From positions 1,437,001 through 1,501,000 of the forward strand of contig JAPVLO010000323.1 of NCBI GenBank assembly GCA_027257055.1: a stretch of DNA of 64,000 nt. The letters are read 5' to 3'. Below the pieces are notes generated by a model, which was not told the origin of the DNA, ran no database searches, and saw nothing but the letters and a program-made list of their open reading frames with translations. The stretch comes from Cephalopachus bancanus. Its lineage: Eukaryota; Chordata; Mammalia; Primates; Tarsiidae. Shown piece after piece: positions 1-11,699 of the stretch. The first letter of the stretch is position 1. Each line of letters begins with the position of its first letter. A program made the translations under genes and the position numbers.

Positions 1-990
1 AAATAGACTAATTAATATATCAGATACTTAGACCGCTTCTTCACGCTGTCCTTATGATGATCACTCAAATAATTTTGATTCCGTGTGAATATGTCAACAG
101 GAAGAGGCCTGGCAGAAACATAAAAATTCTAAGCAAACTAATTCTGAGACTTAAGCAACTCCATTACCAGACATGCAAGTTAAACCAAACAGTAGTGTGG
201 CCAAAGAATCTCAAGGAAAACCACTGTTTTCAAGATTTGTGGCTTCTTCATAGAAGGGATCTGTTCTGCTCTTCTTTGGATGTGGCACAAAGGGACTTTT
301 GAAAGCATGATGTATTTCAATTAAAATAAAATCACAGTCCAGCTGAGTAAATGCAAAGTTACTCCCTGACATACATTTATGTTTCTGAGATCCTCTGGAA
401 ATATATCTGCTGCTTAACATTGATAACACATCTTAATGCCTCACCTACAATATTTTTGTTTTCCTTATAGTATAGAATATCCTAATATGATACAGTCCTT
501 TGCACATGGCCCCAGTTCTGGTCTAATTATTTTTTCCCTTCTGCCAAAGAATCAATCCCCTGAAAACTTTGCAGAAACAAACTGTCATCATACTAAGCAT
601 CTTCTAAACCCCCAATGACCACTACTTCCTGGGCCCACTACTATAGTTAGGCAAACCATTTATAAAGATGTCATATGCTTCTACTTGTGATACAAACAAC
701 ATATTAATAGCATTTTCATACCAAACATACAGGCAATTTGTGCAAATTCTCTTCTCCATGAACTGACTATAGTTGTTTTGTACATTTAGAGTGATATGAA
801 GGCCTTAGTCCAAAACCATATGTCAACAGTAAACTAACAAAAATACTCTTGTTATTACCTCAGATGTATATATTGCCTCAGAGAACCATCTGCATTCCCA
901 GAACTCTAAATTTAGTCATAAGCAGTCACATTAATCTAAAAAAATAAAAATAAACATAAGTCATCTCTACTCATCATTTTGAATTATATA
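1..990. other. AT-rich stretch, no gene seen
   Basis: Low-GC sequence with only short open frames (at most 82 codons) and no repeat family that I can name. No splice-flanked open frame with recognisable protein content was found. Confidence 0.5.
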
Positions 991-994
991 ATGA

Positions 995-1110
995 AGTGGT
1001 TACAATGTAAGTTTTATAGCCAGAAAGACCTCAGTTTGAAATCTAATTCTATGGCTATTAGCTAGTGACCATCAGGTTATTTGACCTCTTTAAATTATGC
1101 ACACTTAGAA
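995..1110 (-). repeat. MIR SINE fragment
   Basis: The stretch reads as the reverse MIR core: a 'gacctcagtttgaaatc' block followed by 'ctattagctagtgacc' and 'ttatttgacctcttta', in the order expected of the complementary strand. It is old and divergent. Confidence 0.55.
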
Positions 1111-1114
1111 AAGT

Positions 1115-2600
1115 ACTTGGCAGTAAATTTGACAATTATGAAGTTCATTATTTAGTTAAGAAAATATTAAGAATCTTCTGGATTCTGAAAAATCCAATTA
1201 ATTGTATGCTCCACTATACGTACTATTCATAACAATATACCTATTGTACCCCAAATTGTGGTGTCCTCTTTAAAACATTTGCTAATTTTTCCTTTGCCTC
1301 AAGATAGGCCAGTTTCTCCCAGCCAACCATCTTTAATTCCATGTGTTACCTGTCCTTGTTGCATGGATATATAGACAGATATATAGACACAAAACTTCAT
1401 GAAATGCCAGTCTACCAGAATTCTTGAATTAGATACCTGGGAATCCAGATGTCACAGATGTGCAGTTCTACCAGATTCTTCACAGGCTATGTGGCTCTTG
1501 GAACTGACTCATCACCTAACATTTCTGGAGCATAACCCAAAGTTTTAAGGAAGCCTCAATAGCTAAGACCAATAATGACAAAGTCGATGAACAGGTCCTC
1601 AAGAACAAGAGTCCATCCCTACTCCACAACTTACAGGTGAGTTGACCTGCTGGTGTGAAGACCACCAGCTTATGGACAGACTGCTCCTCTGACCACTGCC
1701 ATCCAGAAACACAGTTGCCTTTCTGGAGTCTACAGGATGGTCAGCAGCTGAGGCTGAGAAAACCAGCTGCAATCTGTCGGACCGACATGTCCCTCAAGAA
1801 AGACTTCCTGGAAATTGAGTCATATCATCTCCAGAAGAGGTCACTGAAAAAGCCCTGACTTTGAATCTTTGTTGCGAGCTACTACTATGCCCCTATTCTC
1901 TTTGTGCCCCAGTTGTAAGATAGGGGCATCACAATGAGAGGCACAGCTGCTTGTCTCCCAAGATGTTGCCTCTGCTTTTTACATAATAACAAATAACTAC
2001 ATGTTCCAGCTCCTTTGCAGGCAGGCGTGGCCATGTGACTTAATCCTAGTCAATGGAATATAAACAGAAAAGATGTATTCAACTCTAAGTTGTGTCCTAA
2101 AGAAAAGAAGCTTGCCCTCCACGTTCCCTTCTCCCCACTTGAGATGGGATGTAGGCACAGTGTTAATCATCTTCAATCAGGCAAGTGAGGGATACATATT
2201 AGCAATCGTGAAACACCAATATGTAAGAAGGCCAAGTTCTCAACATTGCGGACCCACAGGATTATGTAAAGACTGTTATGAAAGAGTAAGAAATAAACAT
2301 CCTTTCTTGTTTCAGTCGCCATTGTGTGGAGGAGTGTGGAGACAGGAGGTGGAGAGTTTCTCTGACAGAATTTCAACTCATGTAACTCCTTAGTCACTCG
2401 GGGCAGTGCTTCTCACACTGGAATAGATGTATCTTGGGGACAGAGGGAGGACACGAAGTCATAAGATGCACAGAAACACATGACAGATTTTCCTGGCATG
2501 CTGACTTTACTCAAAGATTTTGGATTAAAAGAAAACGTCACATTGAAACCAACAAGGACATAGAGTCAGGGACAAAATTCATATGCTTTTTAAAAGTTAA
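1115..2600. other. Unassigned stretch, possible old repeat
   Basis: No recognisable gene. The part around 2020-2330 ('gccatgtgacttaatcctag', 'caatggaatataaac', then 'agaaataaacatcc') has the feel of an old LTR or DNA-element end, but I cannot name the family. Open frames at 1655-1858 and 2073-2393 do not resemble any protein I know. Confidence 0.35.
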
Positions 2601-2608
2601 AGATCTTA

Positions 2609-2740
2609 GGCCAGGTGCAGTGGCTCACGCCTGTAATTCCAGCACTTCGGGAGGTGGAGGGGAGAGGACTGCCTGAGTCCAGGGGCTGGAGACCAGACTG
2701 GCAACTTGGTGAGACCTCATTTCTACAATAAATCAAACCA
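2609..2740 (+). mobile_element. Alu left-arm monomer, 3' truncated
   Basis: It begins with GGCCAGGTGCAGTGGCTCAC and runs to the middle 'ctacaataaatcaaa' linker, then stops with no right arm and no long A tail. It is either a free left monomer or a broken dimer. Confidence 0.85.
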
Positions 2741-2888
2741 TAGCATCATATTTAATAGCGAAGCATAGAAATGTGTTTGGAAGTTCTGTGTGAATTGTGA
2801 AACTTGTCCACTGAAGGTCTTCACAATAGAGTGATTCGATCATGAGTGGCCTTTTTGTTGTATGACTTTCATTAGGATGTCATTACTA

Positions 2889-2985
2889 CAGGTTGAGGAG
2901 CCCAAATGAGAAAAATCCAAGATCCGAAATGTTGCAGAATCTAAACATGATGCTCAAAAGCAATTGTCCCCTCCAAAATTCAGTT
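2889..2985 (+). mobile_element. Tigger-like DNA transposon fragment
   Basis: The motifs 'aggttgaggagccc', 'aaaatccaagatccgaaatg' and 'catgatgctcaaaagcaat' match the end of a palindromic nonautonomous element of the TcMar-Tigger kind, as I remember it. A second copy lies at 31262-31450. Confidence 0.55.
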
Positions 2986-3030
2986 AAAATTGAATTGCAG
3001 CATTGTAACAGTATTATGAGGTAAGATTTT

Positions 3031-3314
3031 TTTTTTTTTTTGAGTTGGAGTCTCACTCTGTCGCCCAGACTGGAGTGCAGTGGCCGCTTCCGGCCACTGC
3101 AGCCTCGACCTGCTGGGCTCCGACGATCCTTCCGCCTCAGCCTTCCGAGTAGCCGGGATTACAGGCATGCGCTACCACGCCCGGCTGATTTTTTGATTTA
3201 TTGTAGAGATGAGGTCTCGCTGCCCAGGCGGGTCTCGGACCCGCGGGCTCAGGCATTCCACTCACCTCAGCCTCCCAAAGGCGCGGGATTACAGGCTGAG
3301 CCACCGAGTCCGGC
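3031..3314 (-). mobile_element. Full-length Alu, young GC-rich subfamily
   Basis: Complete minus-strand dimer with a T tail on the left. The target duplication 'tatgaggtaagatttt' is found at 3015-3030 and 3315-3330. It keeps many CpGs and carries the two hairpins described in the findings (GCGGG/CCCGC stem at 3228-3244, and the right-arm GTGGCCG/CGGCCAC type stem), so it is among the youngest copies here. Confidence 0.95.
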
Positions 3315-3349
3315 TATGAGGTAAGATTTTTAAGAGATGTTTAGGTCGT

Positions 3350-3603
3350 GAAGGCTCTGCCTTCATGAATGTATTAATGTCATTATCTCAGAAGTGCGTT
3401 TATCCTCTCTTGCTCTTGCTTTCTCTAACCCTCTTTTGCCCTTTCACCATGTGATGCCTTCTGCCATATAATGACACAACCAGAAGGCTCTCGCCAGATA
3501 CCAGTGTCTTAATATTGGAACTGTGAGCCAAAAAACTCTATTCATTATATATTGTCCAGTCTGTGGTATTCTGTCATAGCAGCACAAAACAGACTAAGAC
3601 ATA
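3350..3603 (+). mobile_element. MaLR-type LTR, 3' part
   Basis: The end matches the well-known 3' end of MST/MLT1/THE1-class LTRs: 'ccagtctgtggtattctgtc' followed by 'atagcagcacaaaacagact' and 'aagaca'. Upstream are 'caccatgtgatgccttctgcc' (overlapping words) and 'ctcgccagataccagtgtct'. The 5' boundary is uncertain. Confidence 0.8.
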
Positions 3604-3689
3604 CAAAGACACAGTTATTGACAAATTTCACATGTAGGGAGTGTCTCTAGCCTGAAAGACAGATATAAATAAGACAAACACACAATCAA

Positions 3690-4107
3690 AGACACAAATA
3701 AACACACAGAAAAACCAAAGGCAAAACCTCCAAACTACAATTAATATCCTCAGAGAACTAGTAGAAGCTATTGTATTCATAAAATAAACACATCAGGAAA
3801 AGCTGGGAAATTTAAAATAAGATTTTAGCCAGGCACGGTGGCTCAAACCTATAATCCCAGAACTTTGGGAGGCAGAGGTGAGAGGATTGCTTGATTACAG
3901 GGGTTTGAGACCAGCCTGTGCAACATAGTGAGACCTCGTCTCTACAATTAAAAAAAAAAAATTAGCCTGGTGTGGTGGCACATGCCTGTGGTTCCAGCTA
4001 CTTGGAAGGCTGAGGTGGATCACCTGAGCCCAGCAGTTCGAGGCCGCGGTGGCTGTGAGCTTGTCACTGCACTCCAGCCTGGGTGACAGAGTGAGACTCC
4101 AACTCAA

Positions 4108-4142
<35 letters not shown>

Positions 4143-4740
4143 ATATTTAAAAATCAACATAAGGGTTAGATTATAATGTTGATGAAACGGAATGTAAAGG
4201 CAAATGGGAAAAAATAGATACATAGACTCCAGATCCAATATCTGAAAAACAGAAATTTCATAAAGAGTGAAAGGAGAAAATGAGTGAAGAAATTATCAGG
4301 AAAAAAGACAGAAAATTTTCCAAAACTGCAGGATATGAGACTTAATATTTAAAAAGGCTGAGTAAATTATCTGGCATAATGATTTAATAAACACCCATAC
4401 CATCATGAAGTTTCAGGTCATCAGAGATAAAAAAAAGAAGATCCTAAAAGTTTCTTTGGATGGGTAGGAGGAATGAACAGAGAGGGTGAGAGGGCACACA
4501 GGAAGAAACCAAACTTAGATCAGCATTAGATTTTCCAGCAACAATACTGGATGCTAGAAGATAGTGGTAAAAAGTCTTTAAATTCTTAGTGAAAGTAGTT
4601 GTTTAAATGATTAGCGTTCAATACCCAACGAAACCAACCTTCCTATTTGAGAGTAGAACAAATTTGTGTGTTTCAGAAATAGAATGACACAGAAATTTTA
4701 CTTTTATGCATTTTTGCCTAAAAAAAAAATACTGTAGGTT
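3690..4740 (+). mobile_element. Old L1-like LINE fragment
   Basis: A-rich sense sequence with 'caacaatactggatgctaga' and 'ttcaatacccaacgaaacc', blocks typical of the distal part of ancient L1/HAL1-type elements. It is interrupted by the Alu at 3827-4146. No reading frame is intact. Confidence 0.5.
3827..4146 (+). mobile_element. Full-length Alu with (AAAT)n tail
   Basis: Both arms are present. The A tail has become a tetranucleotide microsatellite of roughly ten AAAT units at 4104-4146. Confidence 0.93.
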
Positions 4741-4827
4741 ATAAAGGTAATAAAAATTCCCCTCCTGAATTGCAGACCTAAATATCCAGCTGCTGACTTG
4801 ACATTTCCAACTGGATATTTAATTGAC

Positions 4828-5295
4828 TTTTAAAAAAATATGTAAGTTTAAAGAATACAAGTGCAATTTTGTTACATGGATATATTGTGTAGTAGTGAAG
4901 TCTGGGCTTTTAGAGTATCCATCAGTTTAATAATGTACATTGTACCCACTGAGTAATTTCTCATCATCCATCCCTTCCCACCCCACCACACTGCAGTCTC
5001 CACTGTCTATCACTCCACATTCTATGCCCATGTATACACACTATTGGGCTCCTACTTAGGAGTGAGAACATGCAATGTTTGTGTTTATGCTTCTGAGTTG
5101 TTTTACTTAAGTTAATAACCTCTAGTTCTATTCATGTTGCTGCAAAAGACATGATTTTGTTATTTTTTTATAGTTGAATAGTATTACCTTGTGTACATAT
5201 ATCACATTTTCTTTATCCAGTCATCTGTTGATGGACACTTAAGCTGATTCCTTGTCTTTTCTATTGTGAATAGCAGTGGAATTGCTGGATCAGAA
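4828..5295 (-). mobile_element. L1 3' end, minus strand
   Basis: Reverse complement of an L1 ORF2 3' end plus 3' UTR: 'tagttgaatagtatta', 'tcatctgttgatggacactt', 'attgtgaatagcagtgga' and 'ttgctgcaaaagacatgatt' are the familiar reverse-strand ORF2 tail words. It is 5' truncated. The open frame at 5276-5476 starts inside it and has no independent support. Confidence 0.85.
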
Positions 5296-5589
5296 TGAAC
5301 AAGTCCAAAACAATTCTTCCCTTCACCCTAAACCTGTTGTTCCCACAATCTTTCATATTTCAGTAAATAGGGAATCTATCTTTGCAGTTCTAGTGGTTCA
5401 AAATCTTGCAGTCAACTTTGACTTCTATTCAATTCAGGTCTATTCTGTCAGTAAAGCTTGTTGGCTCAGCCTTTAAAAATATCTAGAATCTAACTAGTCT
5501 AATTAGTCCTCCCTACCTCTACACCATAACCCAAGGCACCAGCATGTCTCATTTGGTTTCTTCCATGCTTGTCTCCTAGCCTCTTCTCC

Positions 5590-6305
5590 ACCATTGTTTC
5601 TCAAAGTGTGCCTTTTTGGAGAATCAATGAGGTCAAAATTATTTTCATCAGAAGGCTGAACCTTTTTTTTTTTTGAGTTGGTGTCTCACTCTGTCGCCCA
5701 GGCTCACAGCCACCACAGCCTCGACCTGCTGGGCTCAGGCAATCCTTCTGTCTCAGCCTTCCAAGCAGCTGGAACTATAGGCATGTGCCACCATGCTCAG
5801 CTAATTTTTTGACTTGTTGTAGAGACAAGGTCTCACCATGTTGCCCAGGCTGATCTTGAGCCCCTGGACCCAGGCAATACTCTCACCTCTGCCTCCCAAA
5901 CAGCTGGGATTACAGGCATGAGCCACTGCGCCCAGTTATGAGTTGCCTTTTAAACTCCTTTTCTAGTGAGCGCACAGTGAAGTTTGCTAGAAGCTACATG
6001 ATATAAATTAGTGAACAGAATGAATGTCAGACATTAAACAGATCTGCAAAGACTTAAAATACTGCCATCTTTTCATTCTTTTAATTTGTTGTGGGAAATA
6101 TAGTTATGGTCATAAAATTTTTTTATGTTAATAAGCACTGGCATTATTATTGTTATTTTAAATTAATAAATAAATATCAGTGTTAAGTTTTTTAGAATGG
6201 CAAATATCTATAGATATAACCCATTTAAAGCTCTTTGGGGTCTTCAATAATTTCTTAAGAGTACAAAGGCCCTAAGAGCAAAAAGTTGGCTAAGCACTGC
6301 TCTGT
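5590..6305 (+). mobile_element. hAT-Charlie-like DNA transposon relic
   Basis: The left end has 'ttgtttctcaaagtgtg'. The right end has 'ctctttggggtcttcaataa' and then 'aaaagttggctaagcactg', which is a degenerate inverted match to the left end. This arrangement is typical of Charlie-group nonautonomous elements. An Alu occupies 5663-5935. Confidence 0.55.
5663..5935 (-). mobile_element. Alu, minus strand
   Basis: Dimer with a deletion in the first quarter of the right arm: the 'ctggagtgcagtggc' block is missing after 'cgcccaggct'. It is inserted in the hAT relic. Confidence 0.9.
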
Positions 6306-6760
6306 GCCATAGCAAGAATGACTCTTTAAAAGCTCAAGTCAGATGGACTCTCATTTGCTCAAAACTCTCTAATTGCACCCCATCTTACTCAGCAGAGGCA
6401 GAAGACACTCCATGAGCCTACAGCATCCTCTCTTAAGTACTGGCCTCTCCATTGCTCAGTGCCCTACACCTACCCTGTCCTGCCTGTTGTTCCTCCATCA
6501 TGGCTGGGGTACACATTTATATTTGCTGTCCCTTCTGCTTGAACCTCTCCTCCCTCAGATATGGGTAGCTCCCATCCCTGCTCTGGGTATTTGCCTTATG
6601 AACTAAATTTTTAAGTGTGTCTCTTTCCAGATATTTAAATACTTGCAAATATTTCCTTGTTCTCCTTTGATAACGCCACTCCATATTTTTGCCACTTGTA
6701 TACTATATTTGTTTATTCTACCCCCACTATCACCTAATAAGTCCTTAAGGACAGTGCTAT
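6290..6760 (+). mobile_element. L2 LINE 3' region, sense
   Basis: Sense words of the L2 3' half are recognisable: 'tttgctcaaaactctctaat', 'atgagcctacagcatcctct', 'tgctgtcccttctgcttgaa' and 'cctctcctccctcagatatg'. The 77-codon frame at 6373-6606 is a remnant of the L2 reverse-transcriptase 3' end and carries no function. Confidence 0.7.
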
Positions 6761-7145
6761 TTTTTAATCTCCTCAAAGGTTAGTAGATCTCATGGTCTGC
6801 ATGCAGTGTGGTCTCAAATTATAAACACAAGGTTGATCTCAAAAAGTCATCTGGTTAGCAATTCAGACAAGACCACACTCAGCCCATGACAGAAAGCCCG
6901 ATTCTGTTCTGTTTTGAAGATATCCCAAAGATTCAGCCTCTACAAAAATTTGTACAAAGGCAAATTACTTGATGTATGAAAATTCTTTTTAACCACTGAA
7001 ATCCTTATGCCACACATTAAATTTTTATCTCTTTTCTGAAGAGATGTACAACTGTTCTTCTGGAATAAGGCCTGTGTGACCATATCCATTCTTCTACTTT
7101 TCTTTTACTGCACTCCAGTGTATGCTTTTTAAGAATACGATATAA

Positions 7146-7434
7146 GCTGAGGGCAGTGGCTCATGCCTGTAATCCTATCACTTTGGGAGGCTGAGGCGAG
7201 AGGACTGCTTGAGTCCAGGGGTTCAAGACCAGTCTGGGAAATTTGGTAAGACCTCATCTCTACAATAAATTTTTAAAAATTAGCTGAGCGTGGTGGCACT
7301 TGCCTGTGGGTCCAGCTACTTGAAAGGCTGAGATGGAAGAATCACCTGAACTCAGCAGTTCGAGGCTATGGTGGCCACGAGCATGCCACTGCACTCTAGC
7401 CTGGGCAATAGAGTGAGACTCCAACTCAAAAAAA
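7146..7434 (+). mobile_element. Full-length Alu
   Basis: Both arms and a short A tail, followed by an AT/AC-rich simple stretch to about 7480. Confidence 0.93.
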
Positions 7435-7847
7435 AATTATATATGCACATATATGTACATACACACATACACACATACTACATTGAAAGAGAAAAACCAT
7501 CCAAATCTGTTTTTGTGATATTACTTATAACCACCTCTCAGAAAGACATGAGTGTTCCTGATAAAATGCTTAAGGAATTAATTCTCATGAACTTTAGTGA
7601 CACTGAGACTTATTCTGGGAAGTTAGTTACCACCCACACAGTTGACCAGCTATTAGCCAAGAGTTTAGTGACCTTTAACCAAATATCACTTTCTTTTAAT
7701 GTCAAATCTAATGATTTTCTAACCAATTTTCTTTGGTTATAAAATGCCCCTACCAAGGGCAAGTCTCTGAATTAGCCTACTAGAGATTGTTTCCTAATGG
7801 AGTTTGTTATGAACAGGTAAATTATTTGTCATTACTTTTTAAATGTA

Positions 7848-8205
7848 GGGATCAGCAACCTTTTTCCTATAAAGGGAGAGATAGTAGATACTTAGGTTTT
7901 GTAGGTCATGTGCAGTCTATGTTGTATATTCTTTTTTTTTTTTTTTGAGTTGGAGTCTCACTCTGTCACCCAGGCTGGAGTGCAGTGGCACATTCATGGC
8001 CACCCCAGCATCAACCTGCAGGGCTCCAGTGATCCTTCTGCCTCAGCCTTCCAAGTAGCTGGAACTACAGGTGCACACTACCACACTGTTGCATATTCTT
8101 AAAAAACAAACAAACAAACAATCTTTATCAATGTAAAAACAAATCTCAGCCACTGGGCCATATAAAATCAGGTTGCAGACCCAAATTACACGGGTCACAG
8201 TCTGT
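7848..8205 (+). mobile_element. hAT-type nonautonomous element, split by Alu
   Basis: The left part 'gggatcagcaacctttttcc' and 'tataaagggagagatagtag' and the right part 'aatctcagccactgggcc', 'caggttgcagaccc' match the 'ggggtcagcaaac...aaagggcc' class of old human MER elements. The family name is not certain. An Alu half sits inside it. Confidence 0.55.
7933..8087 (-). mobile_element. 5'-truncated Alu (right arm only)
   Basis: Only the right arm and tail are present. The target duplication GTTGTATATTCTT / GTTGCATATTCTT at 7920-7932 and 8088-8100 shows that it inserted already truncated by target-primed reverse transcription. Confidence 0.92.
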
Positions 8206-8539
8206 TGTGATAGTTCTTAAAAGTCTCATGGAGACTTATTCTCCCCAAGGGAAGCAGGGCTGTTGGCAGCCTCTCTGGATCAAGGTACATCTTCATGGCA
8301 TTTATGCTATTGAGATCCATTGTGTTTCTCTTCCTGAACCTTGGGTTTTTTTGTTTTTGTTTTTATTGTTTTTGCTGAAATATGACAATTTGAGAACTTG
8401 AAGGTCAAAGTCTAATGGCCATTTGAAAGGACTCTGGTTCTACTGGGCTTGAGATGACTAGCCATTTAAGTTGAGAGCTTGGAAAATTGTGTGGGCCCTC
8501 AGAATTGACCTTGGGGTTGGAGTTAAAATAGGAACGTTA

Positions 8540-8840
8540 GCTGGGCTTGGTGGCTCAGCCTGTAATTCCGCGCCTTGGGAGGCTGAGGTGAGTGGATTGC
8601 CTGAGCCCGCGGGTTCGAGACCCGCCTGGGCAACTTGGAGAGACCTCATCTCTACAAGAAATCAAAAAATCTGCCAGGCGTGGTAGTGCACGCCTGTAGT
8701 TCTGGCTACTCGGAAGGCTGAGGTGGAAGGATCGCCGGAGCCCAGCAGGTCAAGCCTGCGGTGGCTGGGAGCGGCCACTGCACTCCAGTCTGGGCAACAG
8801 AGTAAGACTCCAACTCAAAAACAACAACAACAACAAAAAC
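8540..8840 (+). mobile_element. Full-length Alu, young GC-rich subfamily
   Basis: It carries 'ggctcagcctgtaattccgc' and the perfect hairpin GCGGGTTCGAGACCCGC at 8609-8625. The tail is (AAC)n-like. Confidence 0.95.
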
Positions 8841-9297
8841 AGGAGTGTTCTCCTGTTTAATCAAAATTAAAGCAGTATTTTGATATCTGAGAGATGTAAA
8901 GGAGAACTATAAAACCCAAAGTTCCGTCCAATGTTTTGTACTTGACATAATCCATGCTTAAATGTCAATTAGGTTACTGAGAAACAATCAAAAAGCCCTT
9001 AAAAAGAAAGTTTAGGATGAGCAAATATGCATTGTTTAAAAGGTAATGAAATGAGGCAGAGTGAGAGCAGGATAACCTTTCTATGTAATAATGAAGACTT
9101 ATTTAACTGGTTCACTCAACGATTAGTTAGGGAAATCCACCCAGTTTTGACTTGCTGATTACTACTAACTAAATTCTAGATTTATAGTTTTTTTGAGTAG
9201 AAAACTTAAACCATGATGATATTTATTTTCCTGAAGGACATTATCTAGTTTTAAATCTAACTTAGCAATGTCATTCTAACATTATTATTATTATTTT

Positions 9298-9564
9298 TTA
9301 TTTTTGTTTTTGAGTTGGAGTCTCACTCTGTCGCTGCTCCCGGCCACTGCAGCCTCGACCTGCTGGGCTCCGGCGATCCTTCCGCCTCACCCTTCCAAAT
9401 AGCTGGAATTACAGGCATGCGCTACCACGCCCAGCTGATTTTTTGATTTATTGTAGAGATGAGATCTCGCTGCCCAGGCAGGTCTCGAACCCACGGGCTC
9501 AGGCAATCCACTCACCTCAGCCTCCCAAAGGCGCGGGATTACAGGCTGAGCCACTGAGCCCGGC
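9298..9564 (-). mobile_element. Alu, young subfamily, first of a double insertion
   Basis: Minus-strand dimer, lacking the block between 'ctgtcgc' and 'tgctcccggccactgcagcc'. It is flanked by 'ttctaacattatt' at 9274-9286 and 9565-9577. Confidence 0.93.
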
Positions 9565-9577
9565 TTCTAACATTATT

Positions 9578-9848
9578 CTTTATTTTTATATATTTATTTG
9601 TTTTTGAGTTGTAGTCTCACTCTGTTGCCCAGGCTGGAGTATAGCAGCATACTCATGGACACCGCAGCGTTGATCTGCTGGACTCAGGTGATCCTTCTAC
9701 CTCAGCCTTCCAAGTAGCTGGAACTGCAGGCACATGCCACCATGCCCGGCCAGTTTTTCTTGATCTCGAACCCCTGGGCTCAGGCAATCTCTCTCACCTC
9801 AGCATCTCAAAATGCTGGGATTACAAGCATGACCCACCATGCCCAGCC
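9578..9848 (-). mobile_element. Alu, second insertion at the same target
   Basis: Older-looking minus-strand dimer with a deletion in the middle linker. It is flanked by 'ttctaacattatt' at 9565-9577 and again at 9849-9861, so the same target word occurs three times in 590 bp. Confidence 0.92.
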
Positions 9849-9864
9849 TTCTAACATTATTTTA

Positions 9865-10280
9865 AAAAAGAATTCCTTGAATATTCTTTAAACCAGTTTT
9901 GCCATCCTGCTGCCTCCTTCATTTATGAGTTAAATAAATCTCTGACATGTTTATTCCATATCTGTTTAAGAGGCATGCTTAACTTTGTGAAAATTAACAT
10001 TTGACTGTATTCACGGGAGTCTTAGGTTATTTGGGGTTTTGCCTGCCATGGGTTTGCATCTGTATGTATTTGCATCTGTACCTGCATTTGTCTAACAGTT
10101 AAAACTATGTACTATAGGAATTGGTTCACAGGCTTACTGTCCATTTGCCTGTGACAATAAGTGGTTATTTACAGTGTTCCCTTTTTGGGATCAGTGAGTC
10201 CTTTGAGCACCTACTATACCTATAGTTTCCCACTTGCTTAGGACACCTCTAAGAATGAAGGCTTGATGGTCAATAGGAAA
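9865..10280. other. Unassigned single-copy-looking stretch
   Basis: No gene or nameable repeat was found. It has a local repetition of 'tttgcatctgta' words around 10055-10090. Confidence 0.4.
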
Positions 10281-10289
10281 ACACCTCAT

Positions 10290-10415
10290 TAAACAAGTGG
10301 GAATCTGTGGGGGGGGCACCCCTCATCAACAAGGGTACCTGCATAATGAACATTTGTATACCTAACACTGAATTGTACTCCACATCTTTAAAATAAAAAA
10401 TAATTTTAAAAAATG
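10290..10415 (+). mobile_element. L1 3' UTR end, short-type
   Basis: It has 'caacaagggtacctgcataa' followed by 'gtatacctaacactgaattg' and a tail at 'aaaataaaaaataa', with a G run just upstream. It shares this end with copies at 21.2 and 27.6 kb. Confidence 0.8.
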
Positions 10416-10972
10416 GATTCACTTGGAAGTGAAGAGAGAAGGGGAAATCTGCCTGAGTAACTTCACAGGGTGTGAATAGAAATTTTTAAAGGAAATGTCT
10501 GCCAGGTGTGGCTGACAGTGAATTAAAAGAATAGCTCTAAATAGACCAAAATAAATCTACAACCAAGATAGTAGTTCCACCTTGGACAAATAAGTAGTGC
10601 CTGAAAGTTTTCAAGGAAGGATGTTTTACTTCTCAAAAGTTCTTTGACCTCTTTTCAAGAGAAATTAACAAGACTGTAAAGTCTTTCAAATACATGGAAT
10701 TCACATTTTCTAGACAGAAAGTAATAGCATTTATATACGTCTAGTATAAGGGACTCTGTAAAATCTTGCCTTGGACACACAACAAAAACAGAAAAAAGAT
10801 GCACAAAAGGGAAGTTTGGAGCTAGTGGATGATATATATATGTCACTAAGAATAGGGAATAAAAAATATGCAAGAAGCTATTTGGTTAGCTTTCAGCAGC
10901 TCTTTCTATATTTCTTAACCAGAACATTTAATCTAACATGTAAAGAAATTTACTAGTACTTTAATAGTATTT

Positions 10973-11130
10973 TGTGCCAGTACAGCGGCTCACTCCTGTG
11001 ATCCCAGCACTTTGGGAGGCAAAGGTGAGAGGATTGCCTGAGCCCAGCAGGTCCAGGCTGCAGTGGCTGTGAACGTGCCATTGCACTCCAGCCTGGGCAC
11101 AGAGTGAGACTCCAATTAAAACAAAGCAAA
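10973..11130 (+). mobile_element. Chimeric Alu with large internal deletion
   Basis: The left-arm start through 'gaggattgcctgagccc' joins directly to the right-arm 'agcaggtccaggctgcagtg' and 3' end. The repeated phrase 'cctgagccc', present in both arms, is the likely recombination point. It behaves as a monomer. Confidence 0.9.
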
Positions 11131-11699
11131 ACAAAAAAACCTTGGGTGGAGAAGTGAAGGATTTGGTGGGGGAGTGAAGAGTGGGGAGAGAGAGCTAATG
11201 GGTAGAAGTTTCTTTCTGAGGTGATGAAAATGTTTCAAAATTAGAATATGGTGATGGTTATACAATTCTGTAATTATCTTAAAAGTCACTGTGTTGTTTT
11301 TAGTATAAGCAATCAACATATGTAAATTATGTCTCAATAAATCTGTTCAAATATATTTTAGTTTGTGCAATTAATTCATGTATTCTGGTTCATCCTATAC
11401 GTTCTCTGATAGGATGCCTATTTAACCAGAAGGTACTAATATCCTTATATTTGTCTCATAGGTTGGGTAGTTGATCATTATTTACACAAAAAGTTTAAGC
11501 GTAGAGATATGTTCAGCAACACTGAATTATAACTAGTGTCTGATTCTTTCATGGTTTTAAGTTTTAAGCAACATTGCAGCATGAAATTATAAATATCACA
11601 TTTCTCTGATAAGTTTTTAATCTGAACAGTGATTGTACTATTTTAAATAGTAATAAAAATTATAATTCAAGATAATTAATTTTCTTTCTTTCTCAATGT

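Noticed and set aside
3040..3324. Frames with [18 protein letters not shown] protein
   Set aside because: This is the standard translation of the antisense Alu and recurs in many copies across the window, so it is not a gene.
8540..8840. T-arm-like hairpin as part of a tRNA gene
   Set aside because: It lies inside a complete 7SL-derived Alu dimer; there is no acceptor stem, D-arm or anticodon arm.
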